A stretch of DNA of 64,000 nt from Farysia itapuensis. Taxonomy: Eukaryota > Basidiomycota > Ustilaginomycetes > Ustilaginales > Ustilaginaceae. The stretch is from positions 28,232 to 92,231 of the forward strand of contig JALBYC010000039.1 in the NCBI GenBank assembly GCA_023212645.1, in the 5' to 3' direction. The notes beneath the pieces were generated by a model. That model saw nothing but the letters and a program-made list of their open reading frames with translations. It ran no database searches and was not told the origin of the DNA. Position 1 is the first letter of the stretch. Each line of letters opens with the position of its first letter. Shown here one piece after another: positions 8,244 through 18,415 of the stretch. A program made the translations under genes and the position numbers.

Positions 8244-9881
8244 ATGACAGACGCTATGGTGGTTGATCCGCCGGGAGACTTCTCAACATCTGGGCTCGGA
8301 TCCAGCTCCAACCGTCCCAATCTAGACGGCATCTTGTTGCTGGAAGCACCCTTCGCCAAAGTGCCATTTGACGAACTTCGTCGGCAACAAAAGACTCAGC
8401 AACGGCTGATAGAGCGTGAGTTGCTCTTCTGCAGCACGGCGTGGAACGACCTTGCCAAATCGCCAGCGTCTTCTTCCGCCGAAGGAGCTCGACAAGAACT
8501 CGCCAAATCACTCGAAGCAGCGCTAGGACGACTTCGTGGACTCAAGCGCAAGCTGACGCCCTTGGGAGAACAAGCGAAAGCAAGTCTACGAATGGCACAG
8601 AGCAGGACGGACCATCTTCAGGCCCTGCAAAACATCGAAGACTCAGACAGTCCCGACTTCTCCGAATGGAGCAAGACCCGTCTCGACCGCATGCTTGTCG
8701 ACTATATGCTCCGTCGTGGCTACCGAGGTGCGGCCAGTGACCTGGCCACTCGCCGTAAAATTCAGGACTTGGTCGATATACAACTCTTTGAAGAGATTGC
8801 CAAAGTCGAAGACTCGCTCTATCCGCCAACATGGAAACCAAGGAGCGAGTCTACACCAAAACCGAGCTGCGCACTCGCTTTGGCGTGGTGTTCTGAGAAC
8901 AAAGCTATGCTACGCAAGATCAAGATGCCCCTGGAATTCAACTTGCGTCTACAGGAGTTCATCGAGTTGACCCGGGTTCGTTCGCCAGAGAGCATTCGCG
9001 ACGCAATTTCGTACGCTCGACGCCATCTTCTGCCGCTCGTGACTGCTACAAGCCCGGCTGCCCCCGCTGTGAACAAAGGAACTGCCACACCAGGATCTGG
9101 CGAAAAAGACAAAGAAGCGGACTTTGAGCGCTTAGCAGCTGAAGCGGTGCGCAGAGAAGTCAACCGCGCCATGGGCCTACTCGCCTGCGGTCCTTCGCTT
9201 TGGGCATACCGTGATCTGTACAGCGAGGACCGGTGGAGTATGCTCAGAGATTCGTTCCGAGCGTGTGCGCTTCAAATCCACAGCCTACCAGCTCAGCCGA
9301 TATTGCACATTGCTCTCAGCGCTGGCCTCAGCTCGCTCAAGCTGCCTGCATGCTACGTGCAAAAGCCGGAGCATCTCGGCGGCAAGACTGAGGGAGACCA
9401 GATCAACGAGCGTATGGAGCAGAGCGAAGGACAAGTATCGCACGTCTCGGTCTCCAGTGTTTTCCCACCTGCCCTTGGTACCTCTGCTGAGGCCACGGCG
9501 GACGTCAGCAACAGTGCCACCCTTGAACTGAGCAATTCTGGCCCCTCTGGCCCCTCGTCGAGTCCACTTCACAATCACGATGTCGATCCTCGTGGCGAAC
9601 CTGGCAACATAGATTGTCCCATTTGCGACGATCAGGGTCTGGGTAAGCTGGCCAGCGAAGTTCCATGGTCACACCACCAGAATTCAACCCTCGTCTGTTC
9701 GTACAGTGGCAAAATCATGGACGACTACAACCCGCCCATGGCTCTACCCAACGGTCGCGTCTACGCTCAAAACACCCTCCTCGAATTGGCAAATCAGAGT
9801 CCCGACAAACAGAGCATTCAATGTCCACGCACCGGCGACGTCTTCGCAGCCAAAGAAGTCCGGAAAATCTTTATCTCATAG
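8244..9881 (+). CDS. FYV10: GID/CTLH E3 ligase subunit GID9 (FYV10/MAEA family)
   Basis: A 545-residue protein of the MAEA/Fyv10 family, the catalytic RING-type partner in the GID/CTLH ubiquitin ligase that in yeast degrades gluconeogenic enzymes after glucose return. Domains in order: an N-terminal helical region, LisH (about 145-177, LVDYMLRRGYRGAASDLA), CTLH (about 184-246), CRA (about 250-370), a low-complexity insert (about 395-450) and a degenerate RING-Gid domain at the C-terminus (about 455-545). The last has CPICDDQG, CSYSGKIMDDYNPPMALPNGR and CPRTGDVF, the characteristic Gid-type RING with unusual zinc ligands. The ATG at 8244 is the first in frame. It is tandem with the HAD-like gene and convergent with RRP9 (127-bp gap). 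Confidence 0.9.
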   Translation: MTDAMVVDPPGDFSTSGLGSSSNRPNLDGILLLEAPFAKVPFDELRRQQKTQQRLIERELLFCSTAWNDLAKSPASSSAEGARQELAKSLEAALGRLRGLKRKLTPLGEQAKASLRMAQSRTDHLQALQNIEDSDSPDFSEWSKTRLDRMLVDYMLRRGYRGAASDLATRRKIQDLVDIQLFEEIAKVEDSLYPPTWKPRSESTPKPSCALALAWCSENKAMLRKIKMPLEFNLRLQEFIELTRVRSPESIRDAISYARRHLLPLVTATSPAAPAVNKGTATPGSGEKDKEADFERLAAEAVRREVNRAMGLLACGPSLWAYRDLYSEDRWSMLRDSFRACALQIHSLPAQPILHIALSAGLSSLKLPACYVQKPEHLGGKTEGDQINERMEQSEGQVSHVSVSSVFPPALGTSAEATADVSNSATLELSNSGPSGPSSSPLHNHDVDPRGEPGNIDCPICDDQGLGKLASEVPWSHHQNSTLVCSYSGKIMDDYNPPMALPNGRVYAQNTLLELANQSPDKQSIQCPRTGDVFAAKEVRKIFIS

Positions 9882-10008
9882 TCTGTTCTCTATCAGCCCA
9901 CCCTTCTTGCACGTTCTTGTCTCTCGCATGCATCTTTCCTCTCACTCTTTTTACGGTAATGTGTATTTCGTTTAAATTTCGAGCAGGTGTGGTGAGTATG
10001 CCTCTGAT

Positions 10009-12231
10009 TCAGTCGTCATCTTGATCGTTGACAAGCGTGGCGGAATACTGTTGTTTGCGAAGGGAGCGTTCAAGCGTCATCCTTTCGTGCGTCTTGAGCT
10101 TGAGTGGGACGACGAGTGCCCCATTCTTGGCGTGCGATTGCTTGATCCACCTGCCAAACTTGTGTTCCTGTCCAACGGCAATGATGAGAATGGGTGGAGT
10201 GTTGTCCTTTGTTCCTGCAATGTTGGGGAGCTTCTTCCAGGACTGCGTGTCGATCGCGATACTGGACGATGTGGTGGGGGCGAGCGATTGTGCAAGGCCA
10301 CGGGTACGTTTCCACTCTTCGGGACGAGCTGCCAAGCTGCTGATCAAGCTGGACTGTGGGAGGGCAGTTCCGTTTTCGTCTCCATTGGAGGGAGCAACGA
10401 CATCTTCAGCAGGGACGACGACGGAACTGAGCGGCGGTAAGACGATCTGCAACGAGTTGATGACACCCTCAACATCCAGGGCGAAGAGTTGTCGAAATCC
10501 TCGAATGCCGCCAGGTCCGCCAGCGGTCAAGCCCCAAACCCGAACCTGACCGTCCCACGAACCCGAGACAAATAGATCGCCGTAAGGAAGCGCGGCCAGA
10601 GACGTAATCCAGCGCGGGGTGCGAATACTACCTTCTGTTTCGCTCTCGGTCACTTCGAATCCATGGGCCACAGCCACACTGAAGATGGGCTTCTTCTTGC
10701 CCAAATTCCACAGCGCGATACTGCCACTGTCACCGCCGGACAGGAAGTGGTGCGAGTCAATCATGGCGACACACTCTACGCTGCCTTCCATTGCTTCGTT
10801 GGGGTTGGTGAGGAGTCGAGAAGAAGCGGTAGCGCTGTCTGGGTCTGCAGCAGATTCCTGCAAACGAGCGAGGTCACCACCTTCGAGGACTTCACGGATC
10901 CGGCTTTTGATGCCTGCTCGGAACACGAGTTGGGACTCGTCCCTGATTTTCCAGTACCGACATGTGCGGTCGCGACCACCGGCTGTGACGGCTGTCTCGG
11001 CCCGTAGACACGAGAGTGATAAGATGCTCTCTTGGTGTCCGAACAGCGTCTCAATGTAGCTCAGCTGGGAAACGTCAAATAGCTTGAGAGTACGATCTAG
11101 CGAGGCCGAGTAAAGTTCTTGCGACCCCGGTCGGAAGCAGACGGCAGAGACACTGTCTTTGTGCCCGCCCAACGCTTTGACGAAGCTCTCTGGCCGCAAC
11201 GTCTGCGAAGCTGGGTCCGGACTAGAGAGGGACCAGATGCATATACGCTTGTCCTTTCCAGCTGATGCGAGAAACTTTCCGTCGCTGCTGATACTGAGTG
11301 ACCAAATTTCGTCAGTGTGACCCTCATTGGCGCCAAGGGCGAGGTAAGTGCCAGCCTCTGTCGAGTGGTGGTGGAGGCCATTGGTAGTTGGCGTGGCTTC
11401 GGGGGCCTTGGCCTTTCCCTTTGCTGCCGACAGTTCGGCGGCAGGAGCTGAGGCTCTTGACAATCGCTCTCGACGACGAGCGGCACCACTTGTTTTTGAT
11501 CGATTCGCCTTAGTGGCTGTCTGAGACGCTGTAGTAGGTTCGGCGTGTGTGGATCGTTTTGGGAAAACACGCAGCATCTTGCCGTCACGTAATCTCCAAC
11601 GGATGAGGTTGCCGTCCTTGCTCGCGGTGAAAAAGGATTTTGCGTCTTGTGAAGCGACAGCTGCTGTGACGGACAGTCGGTGCCCACGCACAGCGAGCAT
11701 GGACTGAGCTGTGTAGTCGTACTCTGTCGGCAAGGCAATGCGATTGGCAATGAAGAGGTGCACGTTGCCGCTCTGTTCAGCAACGTCTTTCTGTAAGCGG
11801 GCCGAGATGTTGTCACGATCAGCCTGAGCAGCATCTGGGAGATCTGCTGACTCGAAAAAATCGTCGCCATCCTCGTCATTGCCGTTACCAGTCTTTAGGC
11901 CTTGAAGGTACATTTTGGCAAGTCTGACTCTTGCCTCTGCTGGAGTTTCTGCAGCATCTGCTTCTTCGTCACTGTTGGCTCCTTCGCCATAGCGATGCTG
12001 AAGATCCATGTCATCGATTCCAACGCCAGCGGCTCCGTCCTCGTCATCATCGTCCGAGTCTTGGTCGTCATTTTCTCTGCGTCTCATACGCCCACCGCTT
12101 GGCCTGGATGAGCTGCTACTGGGACCAGCTTTGGGTGTGCCACGACCGGGACTTTTGCTGGACGCATTACGAGACGGCGCACCTGCTGAAGAGGTGCGCT
12201 TCCGCTTCTTCTGAAAGAAAGCGTCCGGCAT
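10009..12231 (-). CDS. RRP9: U3 snoRNP-associated WD40 protein RRP9 (U3-55K)
   Basis: A 740-residue WD40 protein. A basic, Ser-rich N-terminus with an acidic stretch (DDQDSDDDDEDG) precedes the propeller, as in Rrp9/U3-55K, which binds the box B/C motif of U3 snoRNA for 18S pre-rRNA processing in the nucleolus. The conserved pre-propeller segment VRLAKMYLQGLKTG and RGHRLSVTAAV are visible. Propeller blades show HTDEIWSLSISSDGKFLASAGKDKRICIWSL, each closing in WD-like dipeptides, then GHKDSVSAVCFRPGSQELYSASLD, GHQESILSLSCLRAETAVTAGGRD and FVSGSWDGQVRVWGL. Low-complexity inserts (about 235-290) make it longer than the yeast protein. The start at 12231 opens with basic residues (FFQKKRKR), a likely nuclear localisation signal. 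Confidence 0.88.
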   Translation of the reverse strand: MPDAFFQKKRKRTSSAGAPSRNASSKSPGRGTPKAGPSSSSSRPSGGRMRRRENDDQDSDDDDEDGAAGVGIDDMDLQHRYGEGANSDEEADAAETPAEARVRLAKMYLQGLKTGNGNDEDGDDFFESADLPDAAQADRDNISARLQKDVAEQSGNVHLFIANRIALPTEYDYTAQSMLAVRGHRLSVTAAVASQDAKSFFTASKDGNLIRWRLRDGKMLRVFPKRSTHAEPTTASQTATKANRSKTSGAARRRERLSRASAPAAELSAAKGKAKAPEATPTTNGLHHHSTEAGTYLALGANEGHTDEIWSLSISSDGKFLASAGKDKRICIWSLSSPDPASQTLRPESFVKALGGHKDSVSAVCFRPGSQELYSASLDRTLKLFDVSQLSYIETLFGHQESILSLSCLRAETAVTAGGRDRTCRYWKIRDESQLVFRAGIKSRIREVLEGGDLARLQESAADPDSATASSRLLTNPNEAMEGSVECVAMIDSHHFLSGGDSGSIALWNLGKKKPIFSVAVAHGFEVTESETEGSIRTPRWITSLAALPYGDLFVSGSWDGQVRVWGLTAGGPGGIRGFRQLFALDVEGVINSLQIVLPPLSSVVVPAEDVVAPSNGDENGTALPQSSLISSLAARPEEWKRTRGLAQSLAPTTSSSIAIDTQSWKKLPNIAGTKDNTPPILIIAVGQEHKFGRWIKQSHAKNGALVVPLKLKTHERMTLERSLRKQQYSATLVNDQDDD

Positions 12232-13381
12232 CCTTGGGCCGATGTAGAGGTGAAGCTGGAAGAAGTCTGTTTTCTTCCTTTTGCAAATTGCGAAATTTTG
12301 CAGCCAAAAAAGTTGCGTTAGCGCGTTAGCTCTCCAAAATCTCGCAACTCGGAACTCGACGCCAACGATCTAGCAACGCAATCACGAAAAAAAAAATCAA
12401 AAAAGGGGATTTGCGGGATTTGGATTGGAAGGCAACCAGAGAGGGGAAAAAAAGTGGCGTAGCATGGCGCTAAGCAGGAAGCGTGGGAAGCAATACAGCG
12501 CGACATGTGCACGCAAAAAAGTACTTGCACGTTCGAAGGGGCTCGTGTCGCTCCCGTATGCGCAAACCGCTCCAGCTCACGTAGGAACGCAAATCAACCA
12601 CTTCGCGCTTGACTGCTTGAGCACTGTCGTCGGTGTCGACAAGTGGGGACAGGACAGCGGCACGTTTGAGGTCCGATGGCGGAATACAACAGTCAGCGAC
12701 AACCCGCTCTCCGAGCTCCGAGGCGCGTTTCTGGCAGATTTTTGTGGCAATGAAATTAAGCGACGCCACTTGTGACTGTGGAACAAAAAACAAACGGGCC
12801 CCAATCAGCTGCTCACTCGTTTTGTATTGTGCAGTATAGTTTGGAACTTTGGCCTGCGCAAAAACGTGTCCCGATTTTGCCTATTTTTCAAGGTACCGGT
12901 GAAGAGCAGAGCGGCGGCTAGTCGCGTCTGAGCCAAATTCACGCGCTTCGGCGTATGTCAATTACGGCTGTCCAACCTTTTGCCCCGTTAAAGTGTGTCT
13001 AGAAGGTGTATCTCTGCCATGCAGCTTGTCAGGGCTCGCTTCCGCTTTCTGCGTCCCGTATCATGGTTGTCGTCCGATCCAGCGAACCGGGCTCGCTTTA
13101 GCCAGACAGAAGGTCCTATCTTGTCCCCCATTCCATTCTCGTTGCTGGCACGGTTCTCCCTTCTTTTACTCTCGCTCCTCCTTTCTGCCATCTCCCCTTT
13201 CCTCTACACGGTCCTCGCCAGCTGCAATACGAGCTAGTCGTCTCTTTCTAACCCGCAATACTGCAAACTCGCTCGCGTCAGAAGATCAGAACGCTGCTCT
13301 CGAGCTATCCGCCATCGAACATATATATCCAGTCTTTCTCTTCTAGTCAGCAGCCACGTCTCCTCAAGTATTCTCCAACCT
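12232..13381. promoter_or_regulatory. Long divergent intergenic region
   Basis: 1150 bp between the start codons of RRP9 (minus) and the serine-rich protein gene (plus). It holds a poly-A tract (about 12386-12395) near the RRP9 side, a pyrimidine-rich stretch (13135-13210) and a TATA-like box (CATATATATCC, about 13320-13330) some 55 bp before the plus-strand ATG. Short ORFs on both strands (for example 12425-12775, 12470-12793) have no domain and mirror each other; I do not call them genes. Confidence 0.4.
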
Positions 13382-16012
13382 ATGGCTGATCCCATGCTCT
13401 CATCTTGGCCCGTGAAGGAAGCGCCGCCGCTCAAACGCGCCCTCACGCTTGGCGGTCAAAGTATCGCGCAGAGGTCCAGGCTGTTCCAGGGTGCAGACTA
13501 TGCTCCTCCCGCCGCTCCTCCGATGAGGCGCACATCGTCGGTACCGGAAAGTGCAACCCTATCTTGGTCAGACGCTTCTTCCTCCCATTCTTCCGCAGCA
13601 GGACCATCACGACACACACCTATGGCGTCTACACCGCACATCAAATTCACACGCAGCAATGTCGAATACGGGATCGAAGCTCTTGACCCAACTCTGTCTG
13701 AGGACAATATCCTGAGTCTACTTCCGCCAAGAGGCAAATCATTCGCCAACGCGCGCGCACGCAGCTTCACAAGCAGTGCCATGAAGAGCATCGCCGAAGA
13801 GACTTCTCCTCTAAGAATGTCGTCCTCATTCGAGACCGTGCGCAACGAAGCAACGCCATCTGTGGAATGTTTCACACAATCTAGCGATTATGTTTCCCCA
13901 GCTTTGTCTCAAGGATCATCAAGCTGGCATGACTTTGTCACTGCCAACTACCGCCGTCGTTCTCACACTTCGCCTCATCTTGCTTCAAGCCCATTCTTAC
14001 CGACAAAAGCAAAAGCGGACAGTCCCACACTCAACGATGAAGCGTCTTGGCTCGAACAAGAGATGGCCGGCTTCGTCAGCGACGAAGACGATCACTTTCC
14101 CAATTTGTACAGCAACCCAGCATCCCAAAGATCGAGAACGATCACGAATGATGACGAGGACAAATTTGTCACACCACAAGCAAGTCCAATGCTTCTTGCG
14201 ACAGATCCATTGTCTATCAATGAAAAGAGTCGATCGTCACCCCTACTTGGTCTTAACGGTACGGCTTTACTCCCTGGATCATCTGCGGATTCGCTTCTCG
14301 AGCAAGTCAAGATGCATGAAGCGTGTGTTGATGCTTTGCAAAAGCTGACGCGATCTGGAGATGCTGCCTACAAAGCCAACGCTTCCTCCGACACCATGTC
14401 TGCTTCAGCCTTACTCCTGCCTCTCCAACCAAGACCTCGACGAAGCAGTCTCCTCGCTGCCCCTCGCCGCGCGAGTCTGAGTCGAAATCGGGACGATGCT
14501 CCCACACATGTCTCCAGCTATCTGTCTGACGTGCGCGGAGATGCATGCTACGACCCATCCATAAGCCCGGGCGCAGAGTCTGGCCACTGTGACATCGGCA
14601 CGTCCCGGAAGGATGCAGTCGGAACACGTAGAATCTCAGCGATCAGTCGGCTCTCTTCAAGTTCCAGTGCTTCCACGGCTGAGGGCTCATTTGCTTCGCA
14701 CGGATCCAGCCTGCTGTATGATGGGCTGCAAATCAGTGTTCCCATGACAATGTCGCCAGAGCGGGCTGAATCTATCGACACCGGCTACAGTACTCGACCA
14801 TCATCGGCCACCAGCAGCATCTTCTACAGCAACGGCCGAAGAAGCTCTACAGCCTCGGCGTCTTCCTACTCCGCTCTGAGTCCAGTTCGCAAGAGCGCAA
14901 TGCCTTCTCTAAGTCTGGCAGCGAAAGGGACCGACATCGAATCTGATTGTGCTGGACAATTCAGCAAGATGGCAGCCGATCTCGGCTTTGCCGACAGCGA
15001 GAGTGCTGCACATTCGACCGTGCACAAGCACGGTAGAGCCTCAGAAAGAGTGCTCAGGCAGGCCAAGAATCGACGTCTTCGGAACGAGGGTAACGAGCCT
15101 TTGCGACCACCGGTCCGACTGGATAGTCTAGATTCGACGGTGGCAGCTGCTCCAGGTCACCAACAGACCAGGGCGGAATTTCCGGAAAGGTTGTTGGGCG
15201 ATTGGATGACGTCTCCGAGCAAGTCGAACTCTTCATTTGACTATGTACATCCGTCGGGCAGTGTCTACGATCGACCGACGCTGACTTCTACAGCATCGAT
15301 GACGTCGCTGCCGACTATGAGCTCGCACGGGTCGATGAACGCGTCCATACTCGATCGTTTTCGTCGATCCACTGTCTCGAGATCTGATCGGAAGGGGATC
15401 ACAGCAGCCGCTTCCCAAGCCGAGGCGGAATGGCAGCTTCGCGCCGAGAGTGCTGCGGCCCGATCTGCCGGTTTCACGTCTCTGCGATCGATCGCGAGCT
15501 CTGCCAACATTCGACCCAGAGGCTCAACGATAGTATCCTTTGAAAGTGCGAAAGAAAACAAGTCACGACCGGGTCTTGGCTTCCTTCGAAAGCTGCAGAG
15601 CTCCAGCGATATCGGCAGATCTACACCCTCTACTGACTCGTTCGATCCCGTCCCGCTTGACAGGCTGACAGCCGCCACCTTTGAGCGTGTGACGGCGCAA
15701 GACAGAAAGCGGTCCGGAAAGCATGCTCAACGTCAGATGCAGCGAGGAGACTCGTACGATCGAGCGCAGTCTTTCCTGACACTGTCTGAAGGTGGAGATG
15801 ACGACGACCATGCGAGGATCGAACGGCCAAGATCGACAGGGCGAAAAGACTTGCGTAAAGTGTTTGGCGCTTGCGATGAGGAGCTGGAAGTAGCCCGGTC
15901 TCTCGCTCATGCTCAGATTGGCGGCGAGCGAAACACGACTGCGCCCCGATCCTGGTCGTCAAGTCTCGGTCGCTCTGCATCCACCGACAAGCTGCGCTCT
16001 GGATACTGGTAG
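13382..16012 (+). CDS. Large serine-rich protein, unknown function
   Basis: An 876-residue single-exon ORF that I do not recognise. Serine is by far the most frequent residue and threonine, proline and arginine are also common, so most of the protein should be disordered and heavily phosphorylatable (many SP, TP and RxxS sites). Islands of ordinary composition could be conserved motifs: VEYGIEALDPTLSEDNILSL (about 96-115), FSKMAADLGFADSES (about 525-540), LGDWMTSPSKSNSSFDYVHP (about 605-624) and the C-terminal helix RKVFGACDEELEVARSLAHA (about 828-848). No transmembrane segment, zinc ligand or enzyme motif is seen. The start is supported by a TATA-like box about 55 bp upstream. It converges with ATG10 (54-bp gap). 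A regulatory or cytoskeletal scaffold role is possible but unsupported. Confidence 0.7.
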   Translation: MADPMLSSWPVKEAPPLKRALTLGGQSIAQRSRLFQGADYAPPAAPPMRRTSSVPESATLSWSDASSSHSSAAGPSRHTPMASTPHIKFTRSNVEYGIEALDPTLSEDNILSLLPPRGKSFANARARSFTSSAMKSIAEETSPLRMSSSFETVRNEATPSVECFTQSSDYVSPALSQGSSSWHDFVTANYRRRSHTSPHLASSPFLPTKAKADSPTLNDEASWLEQEMAGFVSDEDDHFPNLYSNPASQRSRTITNDDEDKFVTPQASPMLLATDPLSINEKSRSSPLLGLNGTALLPGSSADSLLEQVKMHEACVDALQKLTRSGDAAYKANASSDTMSASALLLPLQPRPRRSSLLAAPRRASLSRNRDDAPTHVSSYLSDVRGDACYDPSISPGAESGHCDIGTSRKDAVGTRRISAISRLSSSSSASTAEGSFASHGSSLLYDGLQISVPMTMSPERAESIDTGYSTRPSSATSSIFYSNGRRSSTASASSYSALSPVRKSAMPSLSLAAKGTDIESDCAGQFSKMAADLGFADSESAAHSTVHKHGRASERVLRQAKNRRLRNEGNEPLRPPVRLDSLDSTVAAAPGHQQTRAEFPERLLGDWMTSPSKSNSSFDYVHPSGSVYDRPTLTSTASMTSLPTMSSHGSMNASILDRFRRSTVSRSDRKGITAAASQAEAEWQLRAESAAARSAGFTSLRSIASSANIRPRGSTIVSFESAKENKSRPGLGFLRKLQSSSDIGRSTPSTDSFDPVPLDRLTAATFERVTAQDRKRSGKHAQRQMQRGDSYDRAQSFLTLSEGGDDDDHARIERPRSTGRKDLRKVFGACDEELEVARSLAHAQIGGERNTTAPRSWSSSLGRSASTDKLRSGYW

Positions 16013-16066
16013 ACATCATGCCACACATTCTGCAATCACAGCGTAGATTGACTAGATTGTTTGACG

Positions 16067-16732
16067 TTACGCGCGCATTTCTACAGCGCTAGCACACAAA
16101 GTGAGAAAAGCTTCTATGTAAGCCTCATCGGTATGAGGTGGGGGAAGGAGGTCTGAGAGGACGTGTGCGGTCTGACAGGGGTGTAGGTAAAAGCTTGGCA
16201 GGCCCGTTCGTGGGTGGTCACCGTAAGAGATGGGTGCAAAGTAGCTCACGTCGTTGACCTTCGCTTCTGCATGCCCGTCTTGCTGCAGCAGAGCAGAGTC
16301 TAATGAGCCACTGTGGTGAATCACTCCAGAAGTCGTGAGTTGTTCGAGCGAGAGGGGCTGTCCTGACGACCAACTTGCGTGGAAATAGAGCACGGGCACA
16401 CGCCATGTACTCGACCAGTGTATGCTCTGCTGTACACAGATAGACTGCGCAGGTGCCGATTGGGATGCAGGATCATCTGCAGGCTCGATAAGGCCCTGTA
16501 TATCGTCAGGGTCGCCGGCATTGACGATGATTGGAGCAAGGATGTGAAAGGACCGGGTGAGGCCTGCGCTACTGTGTAGCACCGCTAGCGTCTGGAGCGG
16601 CTCTTGCCATGTCCACCCACGTGCATACTGATGCGACCCAAGCGCAAGAGTGCCTCGAGTGTGTACCTTGTTTGCCTTGATGTACGACAGGCAGGCGTCT
16701 CTAAAGCGGTCGTACGAGGTTGTGGTATGCAT
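16067..16732 (-). CDS. ATG10: Ubiquitin-like conjugating enzyme ATG10
   Basis: A 221-residue protein matching the Atg10/Atg3 autophagy E2-like fold. Atg10 transfers Atg12 from Atg7 to Atg5 for autophagosome formation. Supporting segments: the N-terminal helix with GWTWQEP (about 44-50), the central strand pair HWSSTWRVPVLYFHASWSSG followed by QPLSLEQL (about 108-135), and the active-site block ISYGDHPRTGLPSFYLHPCQT (about 172-192). In the last, the HPC-T cysteine is the expected thioester residue. Length and order fit fungal Atg10. Its start codon lies 178 bp from the start of ATG18 on the other strand, so two autophagy genes share one short intergenic region. The identification is from motif reading; divergence of the family leaves some doubt. 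Confidence 0.82.
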   Translation of the reverse strand: MHTTTSYDRFRDACLSYIKANKVHTRGTLALGSHQYARGWTWQEPLQTLAVLHSSAGLTRSFHILAPIIVNAGDPDDIQGLIEPADDPASQSAPAQSICVQQSIHWSSTWRVPVLYFHASWSSGQPLSLEQLTTSGVIHHSGSLDSALLQQDGHAEAKVNDVSYFAPISYGDHPRTGLPSFYLHPCQTAHVLSDLLPPPHTDEAYIEAFLTLCASAVEMRA

Positions 16733-16910
16733 GCCATACTGCTGCGCCTTGTTTAGCTGCTTGGCTGGTTGGCCATAAAGTGACAGCTAAACTGATTTCC
16801 GCTTGGGCCCTCTAATTCTGGTAAATTGGTTCCAAGAGACAATGCATCTCTCTTCCTCATCCATCCATCCCCCTTTTGCTCTACCTCCTGTGTCTGCCAT
16901 CTAAGATCTC
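16733..16910. promoter_or_regulatory. Shared bidirectional promoter region of ATG10 and ATG18
   Basis: 178 bp lie between the ATG of ATG10 (minus, 16732) and of ATG18 (plus, 16911). The ATG18-proximal half (about 16845-16905) is pyrimidine-rich (CTCTTCCTCATCCATCCATCC), typical of fungal core promoters or 5' leaders. No TATA box is evident. Co-regulation of the pair is inferred from the arrangement only. Confidence 0.5.
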
Positions 16911-18360
16911 ATGGCTAGCTCTTTGCCAACAAAGGCGTCCAATGCCCTACTCTCGGTCAATTTCAACCAGGATCACTCCTGCATTGCTGTAGGCACACGC
17001 GATGGGTACAGCATCACCAATTGCGAGCCTTTCGGCAGAGTGTATACCAACCAATCAGGCGCAACTTCTCTCGTAGAGATGCTCTTCTGCACCTCCCTCG
17101 TGGCCCTGGTGGCAACGAGTGACTCTGACCCCAAGTCAAATGCTTCTCCGCGTCGGTTGCAGATTGTCAACACCAAGCGTCAGTCTGTTATTTGCGAATT
17201 GCTCTTTCCAACCGCCATTCTCGGCGTCAAACTGAACCGCAGACGTCTGGTGGTGGTGCTAGAACAGGAGATCTACATCTATGACATCTCCAACATGAAG
17301 TTGCTTCACACCATTGAAACAAGTCCAAATCCTTTGGCCATCTGTGCGCTCTCGCCCTCGTCCGAGAACTGCTTCCTCGCCTATCCCTCACCCGTGCCCA
17401 GCCCTACCTCGCCCTTTGCCAACACATCTGGTGCATCCTCTTCCTCTTCCTCCGGTGCAGGTAGCGCAAACAGCTCTCCTGGAGATGTTCTGATCTTTGA
17501 CTTGCTTTCCCTATCCGTCACCAACGTCATCCAGGCTCACAAGACACCCATTTCGGCACTTACTTTCAACGCGACCGGTACGCTTTTGGCGACAGCCAGT
17601 GACAAGGGAACCGTCATCCGCGTCTTTTCCGTCCCAGGTGCTCAAAAATTGCACCAGTTCCGTCGAGGTTCATATGCAGCTCGCATCTACAGCTTGAATT
17701 TCAACGCTGTCAGCACTCTTCTTTGTGTTTCTTCGGCTACGGAGACGGTGCACATCTTTAAGCTTTCATCATCCTCCAAGGGCGGTGGCAACTGGCCGGG
17801 CGGACCAGCTTTCAACGGCGTGAGTTCGTCGCCATCACTTTCGTCTTTTGATGGCAACTCGGAAGCTTCGTCCACCTCCCCACCCGGGTCGGCAAACGGC
17901 AACGGGCGCAATGGCGGCTACGAAGCCTTTATGGGCAAACCCAAGAAGTCCAGCAACAAATCTTCAACATCAGGCGGAGGCGGTGGGCTTTCCGGCTCGT
18001 TGAGGAGGCGAAGTGTGGCTCTGGGTCGAGGACTCACCGGTTCCGTGGGCGGGTATTTGCCAAATAGCCTGACAGAGATGTGGGAGCCTTCTCGCGACTT
18101 TGCTTTCCTCAAATTGCCCACGCCGGGGGTGTCGAGCGTTGTCGCCCTGAGTCCAACGACGCCGCAAGTCATGGTCGTCACTTCGGAAGGCTATTTCTAC
18201 TCGTACAACATCGATCTCGAACACGGCGGCGAATGTGTCTTGATGAAGCGTAAGTCTCTATTCTCATAGCATTGCTCGATCCGATAGCTGATTCCTTGCC
18301 ATCGCAGAATACTCCCTCCTGGATTCAGATACGGATACCACGAACCAGGACACGACCTGA
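16911..18360 (+). CDS. ATG18: PROPPIN autophagy protein ATG18 (two exons)
   Basis: Spliced CDS 16911-18249 plus 18308-18360, 463 residues. The 58-nt intron has GTAAGT and TCGCAG ends. Splicing changes the C-terminus from a premature stop to [12 protein letters not shown].., a good match to the conserved Atg18 end. Atg18 is a seven-bladed beta-propeller that binds PI3P and PI(3,5)P2 and acts with Atg2 at the phagophore and in vacuole/endosome recycling. The diagnostic lipid-binding FRRG motif is at about residues 250-253 ([17 protein letters not shown]), preceded by [30 protein letters not shown] in full family form. A Ser/Gly-rich loop (about 285-370) corresponds to the variable blade-6 loop and is long here. 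Atg21 or Hsv2 paralogues are alternatives, but the length and C-terminus favour Atg18. Confidence 0.92.
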
Positions 18361-18415
18361 GCACACGTCACCAGCTTGAAATCTCAAGAGGGGGTATATG
18401 TTAATTGCCGATAGG

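Noticed and set aside
12425..12793. Paired ORFs on both strands in the RRP9 upstream region
   Set aside because: Two overlapping opposite frames with no recognisable domain; probably chance.
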